From: Neurospora intermedia
Taxonomy: Eukaryota; Ascomycota; Sordariomycetes; Sordariales; Sordariaceae
Assembly (NCBI GenBank): GCA_037102815.1
Contig: BTPP01000002.1
Span: 1,116,001-1,180,000 of the forward strand
Reading direction: 5' to 3'
DNA: 64,000 bases
Shown: positions 34,409 through 44,717 of the stretch, piece after piece
How positions within the stretch are numbered: position 1 is the first letter of the stretch
How the letters are laid out: each line of letters opens with the position of its first letter
The notes under the pieces: model-generated
Databases searched by the model: none
Seen by the model: only the letters and a program-made list of their open reading frames with translations
Told to the model about the DNA's origin: nothing
Made by a program: the position numbers and the translations under genes

Positions 34409-35026
34409 ATGTCCTACAGCACTAATTCGCGGCCCCCTCAGCCCGTCCCTGGCCTTAAACTAACCGTCCAATTCGTCATCAGCGAGCGTGATGGCCCACC
34501 CCACATCACTATCCGACCCATGTTCGATCATCGCCGTCTCATTAGCCCTGTCGGCAACCGCTGGTTCATGCCCTGGGAAGAACGCATCCAATCCACCATC
34601 ACCTTCCCGCCTGAGCGCGAGGAGCTTCGTCGATACATCCGCGATCAAATGCTCTGGTGCGACCCAACCGGCGTAGTTCAAGCGACCGACGACCAAATTA
34701 CACTGAAGGGAATTCCTGAAGTTCTTCTACAGTGGAGAATCCGCGCGCAGCATGCCGAAAGCGGGAATGGACCAAGGAGTTGGTGTCAACGACCGGTGTT
34801 GTCCAGGATAGCGGAGCAATTTATTGGGCTCTTTAGGGTTGTGGAGGTAACAGAGATCGAATGGGTGGATGTAACGATGAGTAGGAATGGTTGGGGTGAG
34901 GTATTCAAGGAACTGGCGAAGGGGAGGAGGGAGTTGGGGGTTGGGGAAACGAGGCTGAGGGCACTTCCGCGGGGAGGGTGGGATGTCGAGCGGAAGAGGT
35001 TGATGTTTTGGAGTCCGTCGATGTGA
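34409..35026 (+). CDS. Conserved-looking hypothetical protein, 205 aa
   Basis: Single-exon frame from an ATG in fair context (GACAATGTC). I do not recognise the family. The sequence is compact rather than low-complexity, with alternating strands and charged helices. Visible blocks are LTVQFVISERDGPPHI, NRWFMPWEERIQSTI, REELRRYIRDQMLWC, ITLKGIPEVLLQWRIR and FRVVEVTEIEWVDV. There is no signal peptide and no membrane segment. It looks like a small soluble globular protein. The 5S rRNA gene lies 360 bp downstream on the same strand. Confidence 0.65.
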   Translation: MSYSTNSRPPQPVPGLKLTVQFVISERDGPPHITIRPMFDHRRLISPVGNRWFMPWEERIQSTITFPPEREELRRYIRDQMLWCDPTGVVQATDDQITLKGIPEVLLQWRIRAQHAESGNGPRSWCQRPVLSRIAEQFIGLFRVVEVTEIEWVDVTMSRNGWGEVFKELAKGRRELGVGETRLRALPRGGWDVERKRLMFWSPSM

Positions 35027-35386
35027 GGTGGGATGTGGTGTTAGAGTGAGTGGGAGACGGAAGGGACGGAGGTAGGTAGGGGTGCTGCCAGAGAAGAAGT
35101 ATAATGGTTGGGTTGCCAGCCACTCGGCATGGGACTGAGAATAGGGAAGGCAATGAGTGTGGGCGGACTTATCATCGGTCTCCATATGGAAAGAGGAGCA
35201 TCGAATGAAATGAAAGAAGCAGCTGATAATCAACTTGGTCTATTCCCAGCCAGCTATACGTGTTGAGTGGTTCTGTGTTGTAGTGTCCCCGTCGACAAGT
35301 GAAGAGAAAGGATGTACCGCGGGCAGAAGGCCCGCAGGAATTCCGGTTTTCTAACTTGATAAGCTCCACATTCGCAAGTAATAAGC
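35027..35386. other. Intergenic upstream of 5S rRNA
   Basis: 3' UTR of the hypothetical gene and the upstream flank of the 5S rRNA gene. Nothing else is recognised. Confidence 0.5.
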
Positions 35387-35505
35387 ACATACGACCATAC
35401 CCACTGGAAAACTCGGGATCCCGTCCGCTCTCCCATAGATAAGCCAGTGAGGGCCAGACTAGTAGTTGGGTCGGTGACGACCAGCGAATCCCTGGTGTTG
35501 TATGT
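35387..35505 (+). rRNA. 5S ribosomal RNA, dispersed copy
   Basis: The 119-nt segment begins ACATACGACCATA and ends GTTGTATGT, matching the Neurospora 5S rRNA pattern from memory. The ends pair as helix I (ACATACGAC with GTTGTATGT). CCCACTGG pairs with CCAGTGAGGG as helix II. CGGGATCCCGTCCGCT is helix and loop III. The strongly conserved internal promoter stretch TAGTAGTTGGGTCGGTGA and the block CCAGCGAATCCCT are present. A run of seven T residues just after the gene is the Pol III terminator. Helix II bases differ from N. crassa but still pair. A single 5S gene between protein genes is typical of filamentous ascomycetes. Confidence 0.95.
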
Positions 35506-35511
35506 TTTTTT
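35505..35511 (+). terminator. Pol III oligo-T terminator of the 5S gene
   Basis: A run of T residues directly after the mature 5S 3' end, the usual RNA polymerase III stop signal. Confidence 0.85.
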
Positions 35512-35717
35512 CCCTTTTTGTTCGTCGCTCCTCTCTTGTTCTTTTTTCCGTTCATCGTATCATGGTCGTCAGTTCCTCTCCATCCCACAAGATTACTAGT
35601 CCGTCAACCACTTCATTGAGAATTCCATAGTCCCAGAAATAAACGACCAAAGATCCTCCCATTCTTTTTGACGCTTAACCAGCCATGTAAAACAGCACAC
35701 CTCCTCCCCTCAAGCTC

Positions 35718-36144
35718 TCATCGACTTCGTCCTCCCAGCTGCCAAACAGAAGGGCACGACTGGCATCGAATACCTCGACCAGCAATGAGGGGGCTCAACA
35801 AAAGTGCTGCTGACACTACAGTAGGTAGAGGTTAGCCATTGATGTGCACAAGCAGTGCTCGCACGAGCAACAAACACAAGACGATCGGGACTGGACTTAC
35901 CTGACCTCTCCCCCATCCTCCGTCCATTCTTCTCTGACCCCTGCCCCTCCTCCTCCCTCTCCTTTTTGATACACGCTGCGCACTTCCTCGGGTACTCTCT
36001 TGCTTTGGTCGTCTTCTTGGCGCCGCATGAGAAGGTGTAGGCTTGCGCTTGGATGACTTTGGGGCAGCGCTCTTCGGTGGTGACTTCGAGGAGAAGCTCC
36101 TTGCAGTGGGAGCAGAGGGATTGGGTGATTGCCTGGGTGCACAT
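35718..36144 (-). CDS. Small Cys-rich protein, MC-x8-C-x2-C-x12-C family (copy A)
   Basis: Exons 36144-35901 and 35815-35718 (GTAAGT..GTAG) join in frame to 113 residues; an unspliced 144-residue reading is also open. It begins MCTQAITQSLCSHC. The first cysteines sit at 2, 11, 14 and 27, then 40, 55 and 58 (CAAC). This spacing C-x8-C-x2-C-x12-C is shared exactly with copies B, C and D at 51.6-54.3 kb. The remainder is Lys/Glu-rich, and the spliced C-terminus holds a further CQSC pair. No signal peptide is seen, so it is probably intracellular, and paired CxxC motifs suggest metal binding. I do not know a named family. Confidence 0.65.
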
Positions 36145-38221
36145 TTTTGAATAGGCGGTGCTTGTGCTGCAGGTGAGGGGTGATTGGGTGTTACTGGTTT
36201 GTTGATTGTGGGAACTAGGTATGGAATGAGAGATGGATGTGTGAGTGTGGGTGTGGGTGTATATGTGGGTGCTTGAAGACGAAGTCTAAGTTTGAGTTCT
36301 AGTTTGAGGATAGTAAAGATGAGTTGGATGTGGTTTGTAGGTATGTTTATGTGTCGGATTATGAGAATTTGATACGGAGGCACTGTTGGATGATAGGTTG
36401 GTTGGAGGGAGGTTTTGAAGGAATCATCCTTCAGTTCTACTTCTGCTTTTGTTGATTTACCTACCGTATCTACATCTGGATCAACATTATTCGATGTTTC
36501 TGGAATCTGGTCAACGTCGAGATCTACAGGTACAATATCGAGTCTGGACCTCGACTGCGTGGCTGTGCCGTACTGTCCAAGACCATCTTGAAGCTACCTA
36601 CTCTACCTACTCTTCGACAACCCGATCGTGCAGATTGCCCCAAGTCCCTGCATCGCCATATATCTCATCTTGAGACAAGTGACATCGGAGAATTATATCT
36701 ATCGGTCGGTGGTGGTGATGACATATCGCGCAGTGAATTATGTCTGGGTATCATCGGAAGTTCAACGGTGGAAGGAGGGCAGCTGAGCTTAAGGCCATAA
36801 AAGGATATCGCATCAACTTGAAACCAGCAATGAGGCTACCTACCGGTATAGGATGGGAACGGGTTGCCTCGCTGATACTTCCACGACATGCTGCTGGTGA
36901 CTGGCGAGGTGTCAACCACAGTAACCACTACCCGAACAGAGCATTGAGCTCGTGGTTGTGTTTGAACATGACCAGATGGCATTCTGTCTCGCTGCTCGGC
37001 CAGTCCGGTGAAAATGGGACCATCGTCTATCCGCTGGGTTGCACCTGTGTCCACTTCACGCTTCCACGAAGTTATAGATTAGAGTACCAATGGATGGTGT
37101 TGAGCAACGATACTGTACGCTGTGGTGTGATTTTTACGTTAGTCTTTGGGAACCTCCGGAGATATGGGACCTACGTTATAAACCATTGGCCATCTTGGGC
37201 CTATCTGTAGCCCCAACCGTCCCACTCAACGCTTTTTAGGTAACATGATACGAAGGAAGATAAAGAGGTTAATCTGTTTGGCATGGTAGGTGGCAAGCTT
37301 TCATGCTGGACTTACCTTTTGAGACAGTGGCTGTGTCAGCAGCGTAAGTCCTTTAGGAGAACTCGCCGGGCGTCTTGCTGTTAGGATCACCGTTATCCTC
37401 CAAATATCTGTGAAAACATGGGATTGTAAAACAAGAACTTACTGCATTAGCTTGGTCTGCATAAAAAAAATAAAACATGAAAAAACGGAAACCTTCGCCG
37501 AAGCCGACAAAGTATAGCAGTGTCCTCACATTGATACTCAACCACCAGTGCCAAGAAAAGAGTCGAAGGGGGAGCCGCATATAGGGTCATCACTCACCTT
37601 TCCCAGCCCACTTCGCCAAGCTGATAGAGCAACATACGAACACAATGAAACACGAACAAGTCTCCCTCTCGCAACAACTCTCCTTCAGTACGTCCAAAGC
37701 ATCTGCCGGTTTCACACAACACAGCGGAACTTCCATCCAAACATGCAGCGATTCGGACCGGGTCCCACAAAGTTGTGGGATCAGGGGACGCAACGAAAAA
37801 GAAGATTGGTCATCTTCCTTGTATTTAAAGTTTAATCTGATGTTTGTCCAACGCAGCACAACGAGTCGTTCATCCATCCACAAGCTTTCCCAGTGTGGCA
37901 ACCCGAACGTCCATCACTTCCAGCCAGACCGAAACCCGGAACCGATTGATTCATAAGAAACGCATTTGTTGAAAGTTGACAGTGAGGTGATACTCCGTAT
38001 CGGTGTTTCCGGTTCCCCTTTGCTAGGCAGTCGGTTCAATGAGAGGCGATGTCTTGATGAACATAATCGGAAAAAAACGTCGAAAGAGGGATGGAGATGT
38101 CGGGTCTGAAACATTTTGGGAATTGGTTTCTGGGTGATGTTAGGAATTGGATTCGGTTCGAATATCAGGACAAGCAGGACATGCATGTGTGTCACTTACA
38201 AATTTGCATGGTCAAATGCAT
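36145..38221. other. Gene-poor stretch
   Basis: No confident gene. On the minus strand, 37350-37680 shows splice-like sites (GTGAGT near 37596, TATGCAG near 37460, GTAAGT near 37445) around short coding-like pieces. I could not build a gene from them that I trust. No repeats or RNA genes were recognised. Confidence 0.4.
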
Positions 38222-38290
38222 TTACTTGCTGTGCTTGGGGCAGTTGGCACAGGTGCAGCTGTCACCGCAAGAGCAAGAATCTCCGCACAT
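38222..38290 (-). CDS. 22-residue copper-type metallothionein (MMT1-like)
   Basis: A complete 22-codon frame with ATG at 38290 and TAA at 38222-38224. It reads MCGDSCSCGDSC followed by TCANCPKHSK. Six cysteines are arranged C-x3-C-x-C-x3-C-x-C-x2-C. This is the length and cysteine layout of Magnaporthe MMT1, a 22-residue, six-Cys metallothionein-like protein reported at the inner side of the cell wall and needed for pathogenicity. It also resembles Neurospora copper metallothionein. It should bind Cu(I) or Zn(II) through the thiolates. No intron is needed. A TATA-like stretch lies at 38435-38441 on the minus strand, about 145 bp upstream. At this length it is easily overlooked by gene finders. 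Confidence 0.9.
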   Translation of the reverse strand: MCGDSCSCGDSCTCANCPKHSK

Positions 38291-38434
38291 GTTGATTGTT
38301 GTCGTTGGGAATTGGTTTGGGTTAGGTTTGGTGAGTTGGTTGGTGGTCAAAGTGCCGTTGATACGAAATCAAAGAGTCTTAAAAAAGGAAAAGGAAAGAA
38401 AACACCAAATTGAAGTCGGAGGGGAAGTTCAATT

Positions 38435-38441
38435 CTTATAT
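38435..38441 (-). promoter_or_regulatory. TATA-like box upstream of metallothionein
   Basis: On the minus strand the sequence reads GATATAAG, about 145 bp upstream of the metallothionein ATG. Metallothionein genes are commonly TATA-driven and strongly expressed, so this is a likely core promoter. Confidence 0.5.
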
Positions 38442-38725
38442 CCCAAGTGGAAGCCCTACCCGCGGCAGCAGCGCGCTACATCGTACGCTAACTGCCCAGC
38501 ACTAGCAGCCCAACACCTACGTCTAGTGTAGTTTAGAGGGGAGGTAACATCGACACTAGTCACTAGTGGAATGGTGAAACGAATAAGGGGCCATCCACGC
38601 CGTCACGCCCTATCGCCCTGAACTTAGTTTAATGCAATCCCCTCATTCTTTCTTTCTCGACCAGTTCCATCCCCCCACTACACGTAGGTAGGGTCCGGAA
38701 GGTGAGGGGAACATCGATACGGACA

Positions 38726-38752
38726 AACACACACACACACACACACACACAC
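38726..38752. repeat. (CA)n microsatellite
   Basis: A perfect dinucleotide AC run of about 13 units in non-coding DNA. Confidence 0.95.
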
Positions 38753-39909
38753 TGGGCAGTCTGACACATTTCATGAGCGCATTTCGCGGGTTTTGGTGTG
38801 AACACCTTTCCCAATCAAAGCTGGCGGGTTCCAGCGATGAATGGCACACGGAGGAGGGGCGTGATCAACAAACAGGTGATTTTTTTAGGTAGGTGTGCCC
38901 CTATCAGCTTCACGATTTTGGTGATAAGCTAGGTGCAGGGGGGGCGGTTGGTTGCATTGTCAAGTCCACTCTTGACTACCTTCCCGATCACGCTGCCCGG
39001 CTACAAGCACAGCAGGGACAGCGAGGAGAGCGACTTGTCGAAACTAACCTCGAAGCTTCGGCTCCTGTTTGGCGGGAAGAACAACGAAGGGCAGGAGGGG
39101 AAAAGGGTTCGCGCGGCAAGCACGGTATCTGGCTTCTGGGCACCAAAGGAGGACGGTTGCCGTGGGTGACCTTTAACATCCCATATTCGGAGCATGCATG
39201 GTACCACAACAAAAGTCCGGAGACAAGCGTGTCATTGTGTGACATGATAAGTTACCATCGCCCCTTGATCCCGGCACCATGGGCAAATGGGGGTTGTTGA
39301 GCATAATCCATGGTTTTCAAGTCAACAACAACAAGCGGGATGGAATCCGGGGAAGGGATGGCGGTCGGGTATTTCGGTTTCTGTCGTTGCTGGCTGCCTC
39401 TAATGCCCGGCTATCGAGAGTTGGAAGGGTGATGATCTTACTGCCAGACACCCGGTGGCGTTGGATGGGAGTCAGTTATGACATAGAGGGCTGGGATCAA
39501 AGAGTGGGAGACAGTATTGGTCTCAAGTCCGACAACCTGCACAGGTAGCTGCACATAAGCATGATACCCATGGAAAGAGGACGCAAAAGAGCATGGGGGG
39601 CACTTCGACCTAATCTGTTGCTACTCGAGATGCTCCTTGAAGCTTTTTCGCTGCCATGGCTGTGGACAGCTAAGAGGTACAGTAACGCTACTCATCGATA
39701 TCAGATCCCAAAGTCCGGCTAGCGGCTTGGTCTCCAATATCCCAGCCCACGCTCAAATGAACACAGATGCTGGACATTCCAGACTTCGATCCAAGGAAGA
39801 AAGGTCTTGTCCAAGAAAACAAAAGCGACACAAAAAAGAGAAAAGAAAAGGAAAGAGGCAGCTTATTTTCAGCCAAGTCAGCTAACAGCCCTCACTCCCT
39901 ACAGCTGAC

Positions 39910-42260
39910 TCAATAAACATCAAACTTCCCATCCAACCTCAAATCCCTCGAACTAGCACCCACCACTACCCCAAAGCTGCCACTAGGCACCACCCAATTC
40001 TGCCTTCCTGTATCCCAATAACTCAGATCCCTCCTCCGCAAAATGAACGTAGCTGTCTTGCTCTCTCCGGGCGCCAGCTTCAGCTTTGCAAACCCCCTGA
40101 GCTGTTTCGGCGGGCTCGATGGCGCGGAAGAGGGCAAAGTGATGTACAGCTGGGGTACCTCAGCACCCTGTACACTACCCGTGTTTTTGACAACGGCGGT
40201 AACGGTCGCCACGGCTTCCCAGAGGTCGGCGCGGCCTCCGGGGATGGTGTCGCCCGAGGCGGGACCGGAGGAGGCGGTGGAGGTGATGGAGAGGGAGGAG
40301 TAGGTGAAGTTCGTGTAGGCTATTTTGAGACACAGAAGAGGTGAGTGAACTGTTGCCTACCTACTTATCTACTATGGAAGGGGGAAGGGAGAAACTTACA
40401 GAGACCAAAACCGAACTCATACCGGGGAGCGATACCGTTCTTGTCAAAGTGGCGATAATCGATGAACAGACCCTCAGTGAACAGATCCGTCCCTCCCCTT
40501 TGCACGGCAGTGCCGTAGTCGCTTTCGCTCTTGGCGATAGTATACGGCAGCTTACCCGAGGGAGAGACCAAGCCGTATAGGACATCGACGAGGGCGTTGC
40601 CGTTCTCTTGGCTGGGAAGACCGGCCCACACGACCGCCTTGACGCCCGGCTGCGCGAGGATAGTCTCCAGGATGATGGGACCGGTACTGTGGACGACGAC
40701 AATGGTGTTCTTGTTGGCTTGAGCCACGGCTTGGACTAGCTGGTTGCCGTTGTGCCAGGGATCGAGGTTGGGACGGTCGCCGGTCACGCCCTCAACCGTG
40801 ATGTAGCCTTCGCCGGAATCGGCTGTGATGAAGACTAGTGCGGCGTCGGCTCCCGAGGCAGCGTTGGCTACACCGCTGGTGCTGTCAGAGCTGAGTAGGT
40901 TGATGGTTGTTCCGTCGGACTGAGCCCGCGTCTTGAGAGCATCGTAGGGTGCTACGAAGTAGGGGTAATCGGCCGTGCCGGAGCCCCAACCCATGCCGAG
41001 CGCACCGGTGTTGCATCCTCGATCGGTGCAGGCGTTCCTTCCCGCAGGGTTGACAACGGACGATGACCCAATGACTGCCAGCTTGCTAGGCTTCTTGAGC
41101 GGGAGGATATTATCGTCGTTCTTGAGCAAAACAATGCCGTCTCTTGCCACTGCGCGAACGTTCTCCTTGTGGTTTCCTTGAACATTGGCCTTGAGATTAG
41201 TCGCAGGGTAGCCCGAATTCTGTTCGAGTAAGTACCACGATGCGAGAATGCGCTTGGCCATGTCGTCCAGTCTTGCTTTGGAGACCTGGCCATTGTTGAC
41301 GGCGGTGTTGAGCTGTGGTCCCCACAGAATCGTCTTGCCATTAAAGTCACTGCCTGGCATCGTCATATCCATACCACTGTTTGCAGCGCCGTTCGTGGTA
41401 TGCTGGGCGTTCCAATCACTCATGACATATCCTTTGAAGCCTAGCTCTTTCTTGAGAAGGCCATTCTGGATTTTGTCATTCTCACATGCCCACGTACCAT
41501 TGACCTAGACGCACGTCAGCCACTCCGATCCTTCAGGTTACATACAAGAAGGTAAGGATGAGCATACCTTGTTGTAGCTGCACATCACACTTGCAACGTT
41601 TGAGTGTACAGCATCGGCAAAAGGGAAGAGGTATAGTTCATGCATGGTGCGGTCGTCGACGACACTGCTGATAGTTTCGCGGTTCGTCTCCTGCTCGTTG
41701 AGAATGAAGTGCTTGGCGCATGCTTGTACACCATTGCTCTGGATCCCTTCAATCGTTTCGCTCATGGCAATACCTGTGAGATAGGGATCCGGACCGAAAC
41801 CCTCCCAGTTACGTCCACCATTGGGGATCTTGCCAAGCGCCCCGGCCACGGGCCCAAGAAGGACATGCACGCCAACCCCTCTGGCTTCCGCACCGAGGTA
41901 GACGCCGCGCTGTCGAATCAATTCGACGTCCCATGTTGAAGCCGCCTGGATACCAGGCGTGAACGCCGTGACACTTCCTCCAAACCGAATGCCGAGAGGG
42001 CCGTCTTGTAAACAGAGCTGGGGATAACCAATTGATCCAATAGCTGGGGTGTTGCCAACACATGGGCCCTTATTCCAACCGACTCCGGTGACGATGTTGA
42101 CCTTGTCTTGTTGTGAAAGCTTGGAAAGAGCAGTGCTTGCCTGTGAATAGGCTGCGTCCCACGCCGCAACACCTGAACCAGCTTGACGAGCTTGTTTCTC
42201 GCTAGTCTCGGCCCAGGCGAGGGAAGTCGCGGCCAACACCGCAAATGTTCGAAGGTGCAT
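39910..42260 (-). CDS. Secreted GH3 beta-glucosidase (Cel3A/Bgl1 type)
   Basis: Exons 42260-41568, 41504-40400 and 40319-39910 join in frame to 735 residues. The first intron is 63 nt. The signal peptide is MHLRTFAVLAATSLAWA. The sequence follows Trichoderma reesei Cel3A closely along its whole length (GVGWNKGPCVGNTPAI, LCLQDGPLGIRFGG, GPVAGALGKIPNGGRNWEGFG, KHFILNEQETNRETISS). The nucleophile is the Asp of GYVMSDWN (about D261 of the precursor). The acid/base region SGEGYITVEG is in the second GH3 domain. The C-terminal fibronectin III-like domain ends in LRRRDLSYWD and ASSRDLRL. Such enzymes cleave cellobiose and short cello-oligomers to glucose outside the cell and are usually induced by cellulose and repressed by glucose. 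Confidence 0.96.
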
Positions 42261-43340
42261 GTCGGGCGCTTCGTTGAGTGTTATGACGGTCCCGGTTCTT
42301 CTTGGTGGTCCTTCAGCCAGGGTTGAATTCGTCTCATAAGGTCAACCTCTCCCTCCCTTCCCATCAGACCAAGAAACGTCCTTCCCTTATACTGAAGTCC
42401 AAGAAATGCCCAGTCGGAATCACGGCGAGTTTCCTGAACGGATAGCTACCGCCACTTTACCTAATTCCATCTTCAGTATCATCTTCCGGGCATGTAAGAC
42501 CTGGATTCAGACTAGAAAACTTCGGGCGCCGAGGCCCCGAAGGATCATCGTGATGCAGTAGGGTCATGCTTCATGTGCGAAATAAATGGCGGGGTGCAGC
42601 TCCGGCAGTGGACGAGATGTTGTGGCGATTCGGAAGGACACGAGGCGAGCGAATACTATGTTCTTCAACTGGCTAAGGAAGCATCCCGAGCGGTTGTGAC
42701 CACCGACAACAGCCGGGCCGCATTCCCATATATTAATTAGGCTACATGTAGCCTCTTCTCGCGCTGTGCAACACCCCGCTCCCCTGAGAACGGCCCAGCT
42801 CCCATTGTGTTTTCGGGACTGGAAATGGTACCAAGACAAGCTCAGGCCGAAGCCACAGTCGTCAGTGCTGAAGTTGGAATGCGGGGGATGGTGCCTTTTA
42901 AGCTCGCGTGATGTTCCGAGGACCGGGATGTTTTTTTTTGGTTGTGGTGTCGGATTGAATGCGGGACCGGGTTATAGCCGCAAGGCAAATGCAACTTTGT
43001 TACGAGATGGGAAATGGTTCGCGGAAACGATCAACCAGAGATCTTGGTGCACTGCGTGTAAACGTTCCCACCAATCATTCATATAGCGTGCTTCCGAGAG
43101 ATAGAAAACACCGAGGTTCACGTAGCTGAGAGACAGGCCGTGAAAAATCAGTTGTCCACTTGACATCGGAGGTCACAAGTCAAGCTGAGTGATCACATAA
43201 CCTACACCGGCCAAGCTAAAGCAAGCCAATAGATCCTGAGGGTCTGTTCTTCAAGGTGATATTATTAGGTATACAAGATCAATCATTCCGGCGCAGAACA
43301 GTCATGGCGGTCGTCACTAGTCGACCTAAAGCATGTGCTA
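42261..43340. other. Promoter of GH3 gene and 3' flank of protease gene
   Basis: No gene recognised. The part next to 42260 is the beta-glucosidase promoter and leader. Short frames in the rest have no support. Confidence 0.5.
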
Positions 43341-44717
43341 CTACACATGTTGGGCCATGCCAAGCGTGTTGTTACCGCCGTTGAAGACGACAAATTGAGA
43401 CTTGAAGAAGATGTCTCCCCAGATTTCCAACGCAGATGTGGTGGGCTGAACACCGCCGAAGCAAGCTAAAAGAGCATCGATGTTAGCATCTAGTGTTTGA
43501 CTTGTTATAAAAAAGGGCAATGGTGTAAACTTACTAGTGGCATCGATTTGGGAGAATCTGATGTCATCGCCCTTGATGCGGGCCATATACCGCCCACCCA
43601 CATCCACAAAGAGATCCGGCAGGTTTGTGTTGCACGGGAATGTAATTCCTCCCGCGTTTGGATCGTTCTTAGCTCCTTGGACCTGGCTATAATAGGCGTT
43701 GGCCACTGACTGGGAAACGAGCATCAGAGTGGTGCCCGTATCAGCAATAGCCTGTGCCGGTTTCACTTTCACAGCCTGGCTGTTTCCAACGGAGAAGGCA
43801 GATGTTGTGAACTGCCAGAAGCCCATGCCTGTGTTGACGGGAATCCATGCCAACTGTCCCGTGAACTTTGTGTTATCGATGCGGCCAAATTCATAAGCCC
43901 CGACGGCATTATGGCGGAGATCGGCAGTGAAGACGGGCTCGGCGAGAGAGGGGAGAACGTTGTCGAAGAAGGTCTTTTGCTGCTGAGGCTGGACGGTGTT
44001 GAGCTTGGAGAAGGCAAGGCCGAGCAAGCCATTGTTCTGGGTATCTTGGATGAATGTCTGGGTAACTTTGGTGGCAAGCTCGACAGCCTGGTTCTGGACA
44101 GAAACACCGCCAATCTCCACCACGTCGGTACCGACATTACCGGCAGCAGCAGAGCCATCTCCATAGCTGATTTCAAAGGTGTGTCCCGGTAGCAATTTGA
44201 AGGTCTTGGATGCAGCAGGGTTGTAGACTTGATGGCCAGCTGTTAACTGGGGGCTAAGTTGTGTGTTGAAGACCCACAGATCGGATGAGCCCGAGTCGAA
44301 GTCGAGGTTGATGGTTTGACCGCCAATGGTGACTGGAGCAAGATATTCGACGTCGTCCTGTTCAGGGGTGGCCGTGACAGCACCAGTAGCCGTTCCTGCT
44401 GCCGCGGCTGCTGTACTGCTGCCACCAGTAGCGTCTAGCCGCAGGCTTTCGCTTTCGGAGGTGTCTGTGTCTGCCTGGGTTATTGAAGTGATGGTCGGTG
44501 CGGTGCCGTTCATCTGGTTGTTCATGGCATCAAGTAGGGGTTGTGGAACTGGCATTCGGTATTTCCGATACGCCTTCAAGAGCTCCCTGGGGCCATTGCG
44601 TCCCTTGAAGTTCGGATTCCTGACCCGTTCGACTTTGAATGAGCGTTTGGTGAGTGGCACAGCCACCACCAGGGAAAGCAAGACGCTAAAAATGAAAAGC
44701 TTGAATAAGACAGGCAT
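43341..44717 (-). CDS. Secreted pepsin-type aspartic protease
   Basis: Exons 44717-43535 and 43465-43341 join in frame to 435 residues. The signal peptide is MPVLFKLFIFSVLLSLVVA, followed by a propeptide rich in basic residues, then a Ser/Thr/Ala-rich linker and the mature enzyme. The first active-site Asp is in LDFDSGSSDLWVF (D141, with Ser in place of the usual Thr). The flap tyrosine is in SYGDGS, and the second Asp is in AIADTGTT (D326). Length and motifs match endothiapepsin and aspergillopepsin. The 69-nt intron (GTAAGT..TTTTAG) gives DATT-CFGGVQ as in the family. It is also a multiple of three without stops, so unspliced RNA would encode 23 extra residues. The ATG at 44774 further upstream is less likely. 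Confidence 0.92.
   Translation of the reverse strand: MPVLFKLFIFSVLLSLVVAVPLTKRSFKVERVRNPNFKGRNGPRELLKAYRKYRMPVPQPLLDAMNNQMNGTAPTITSITQADTDTSESESLRLDATGGSSTAAAAAGTATGAVTATPEQDDVEYLAPVTIGGQTINLDFDSGSSDLWVFNTQLSPQLTAGHQVYNPAASKTFKLLPGHTFEISYGDGSAAAGNVGTDVVEIGGVSVQNQAVELATKVTQTFIQDTQNNGLLGLAFSKLNTVQPQQQKTFFDNVLPSLAEPVFTADLRHNAVGAYEFGRIDNTKFTGQLAWIPVNTGMGFWQFTTSAFSVGNSQAVKVKPAQAIADTGTTLMLVSQSVANAYYSQVQGAKNDPNAGGITFPCNTNLPDLFVDVGGRYMARIKGDDIRFSQIDATSKFTPLPFFITSQTLDANIDALLACFGGVQPTTSALEIWGDIFFKSQFVVFNGGNNTLGMAQHV

Larger units (their letters stand above)
38291..39909. other. Metallothionein promoter and gene-poor stretch
   Basis: Contains the metallothionein leader and promoter and a (CA)n microsatellite at about 38726-38752. 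Several short frames (for example 38893-39300) have no recognisable features. The end is the 3' UTR of the convergent beta-glucosidase gene. Confidence 0.45.

Noticed and set aside
37350-37680. Possible small multi-exon gene on the minus strand
   Set aside because: Splice-like sites and pieces such as DQANA and NGDPNSKTPGEFS exist, but one intron would be only 35-46 nt and no start exon fits.
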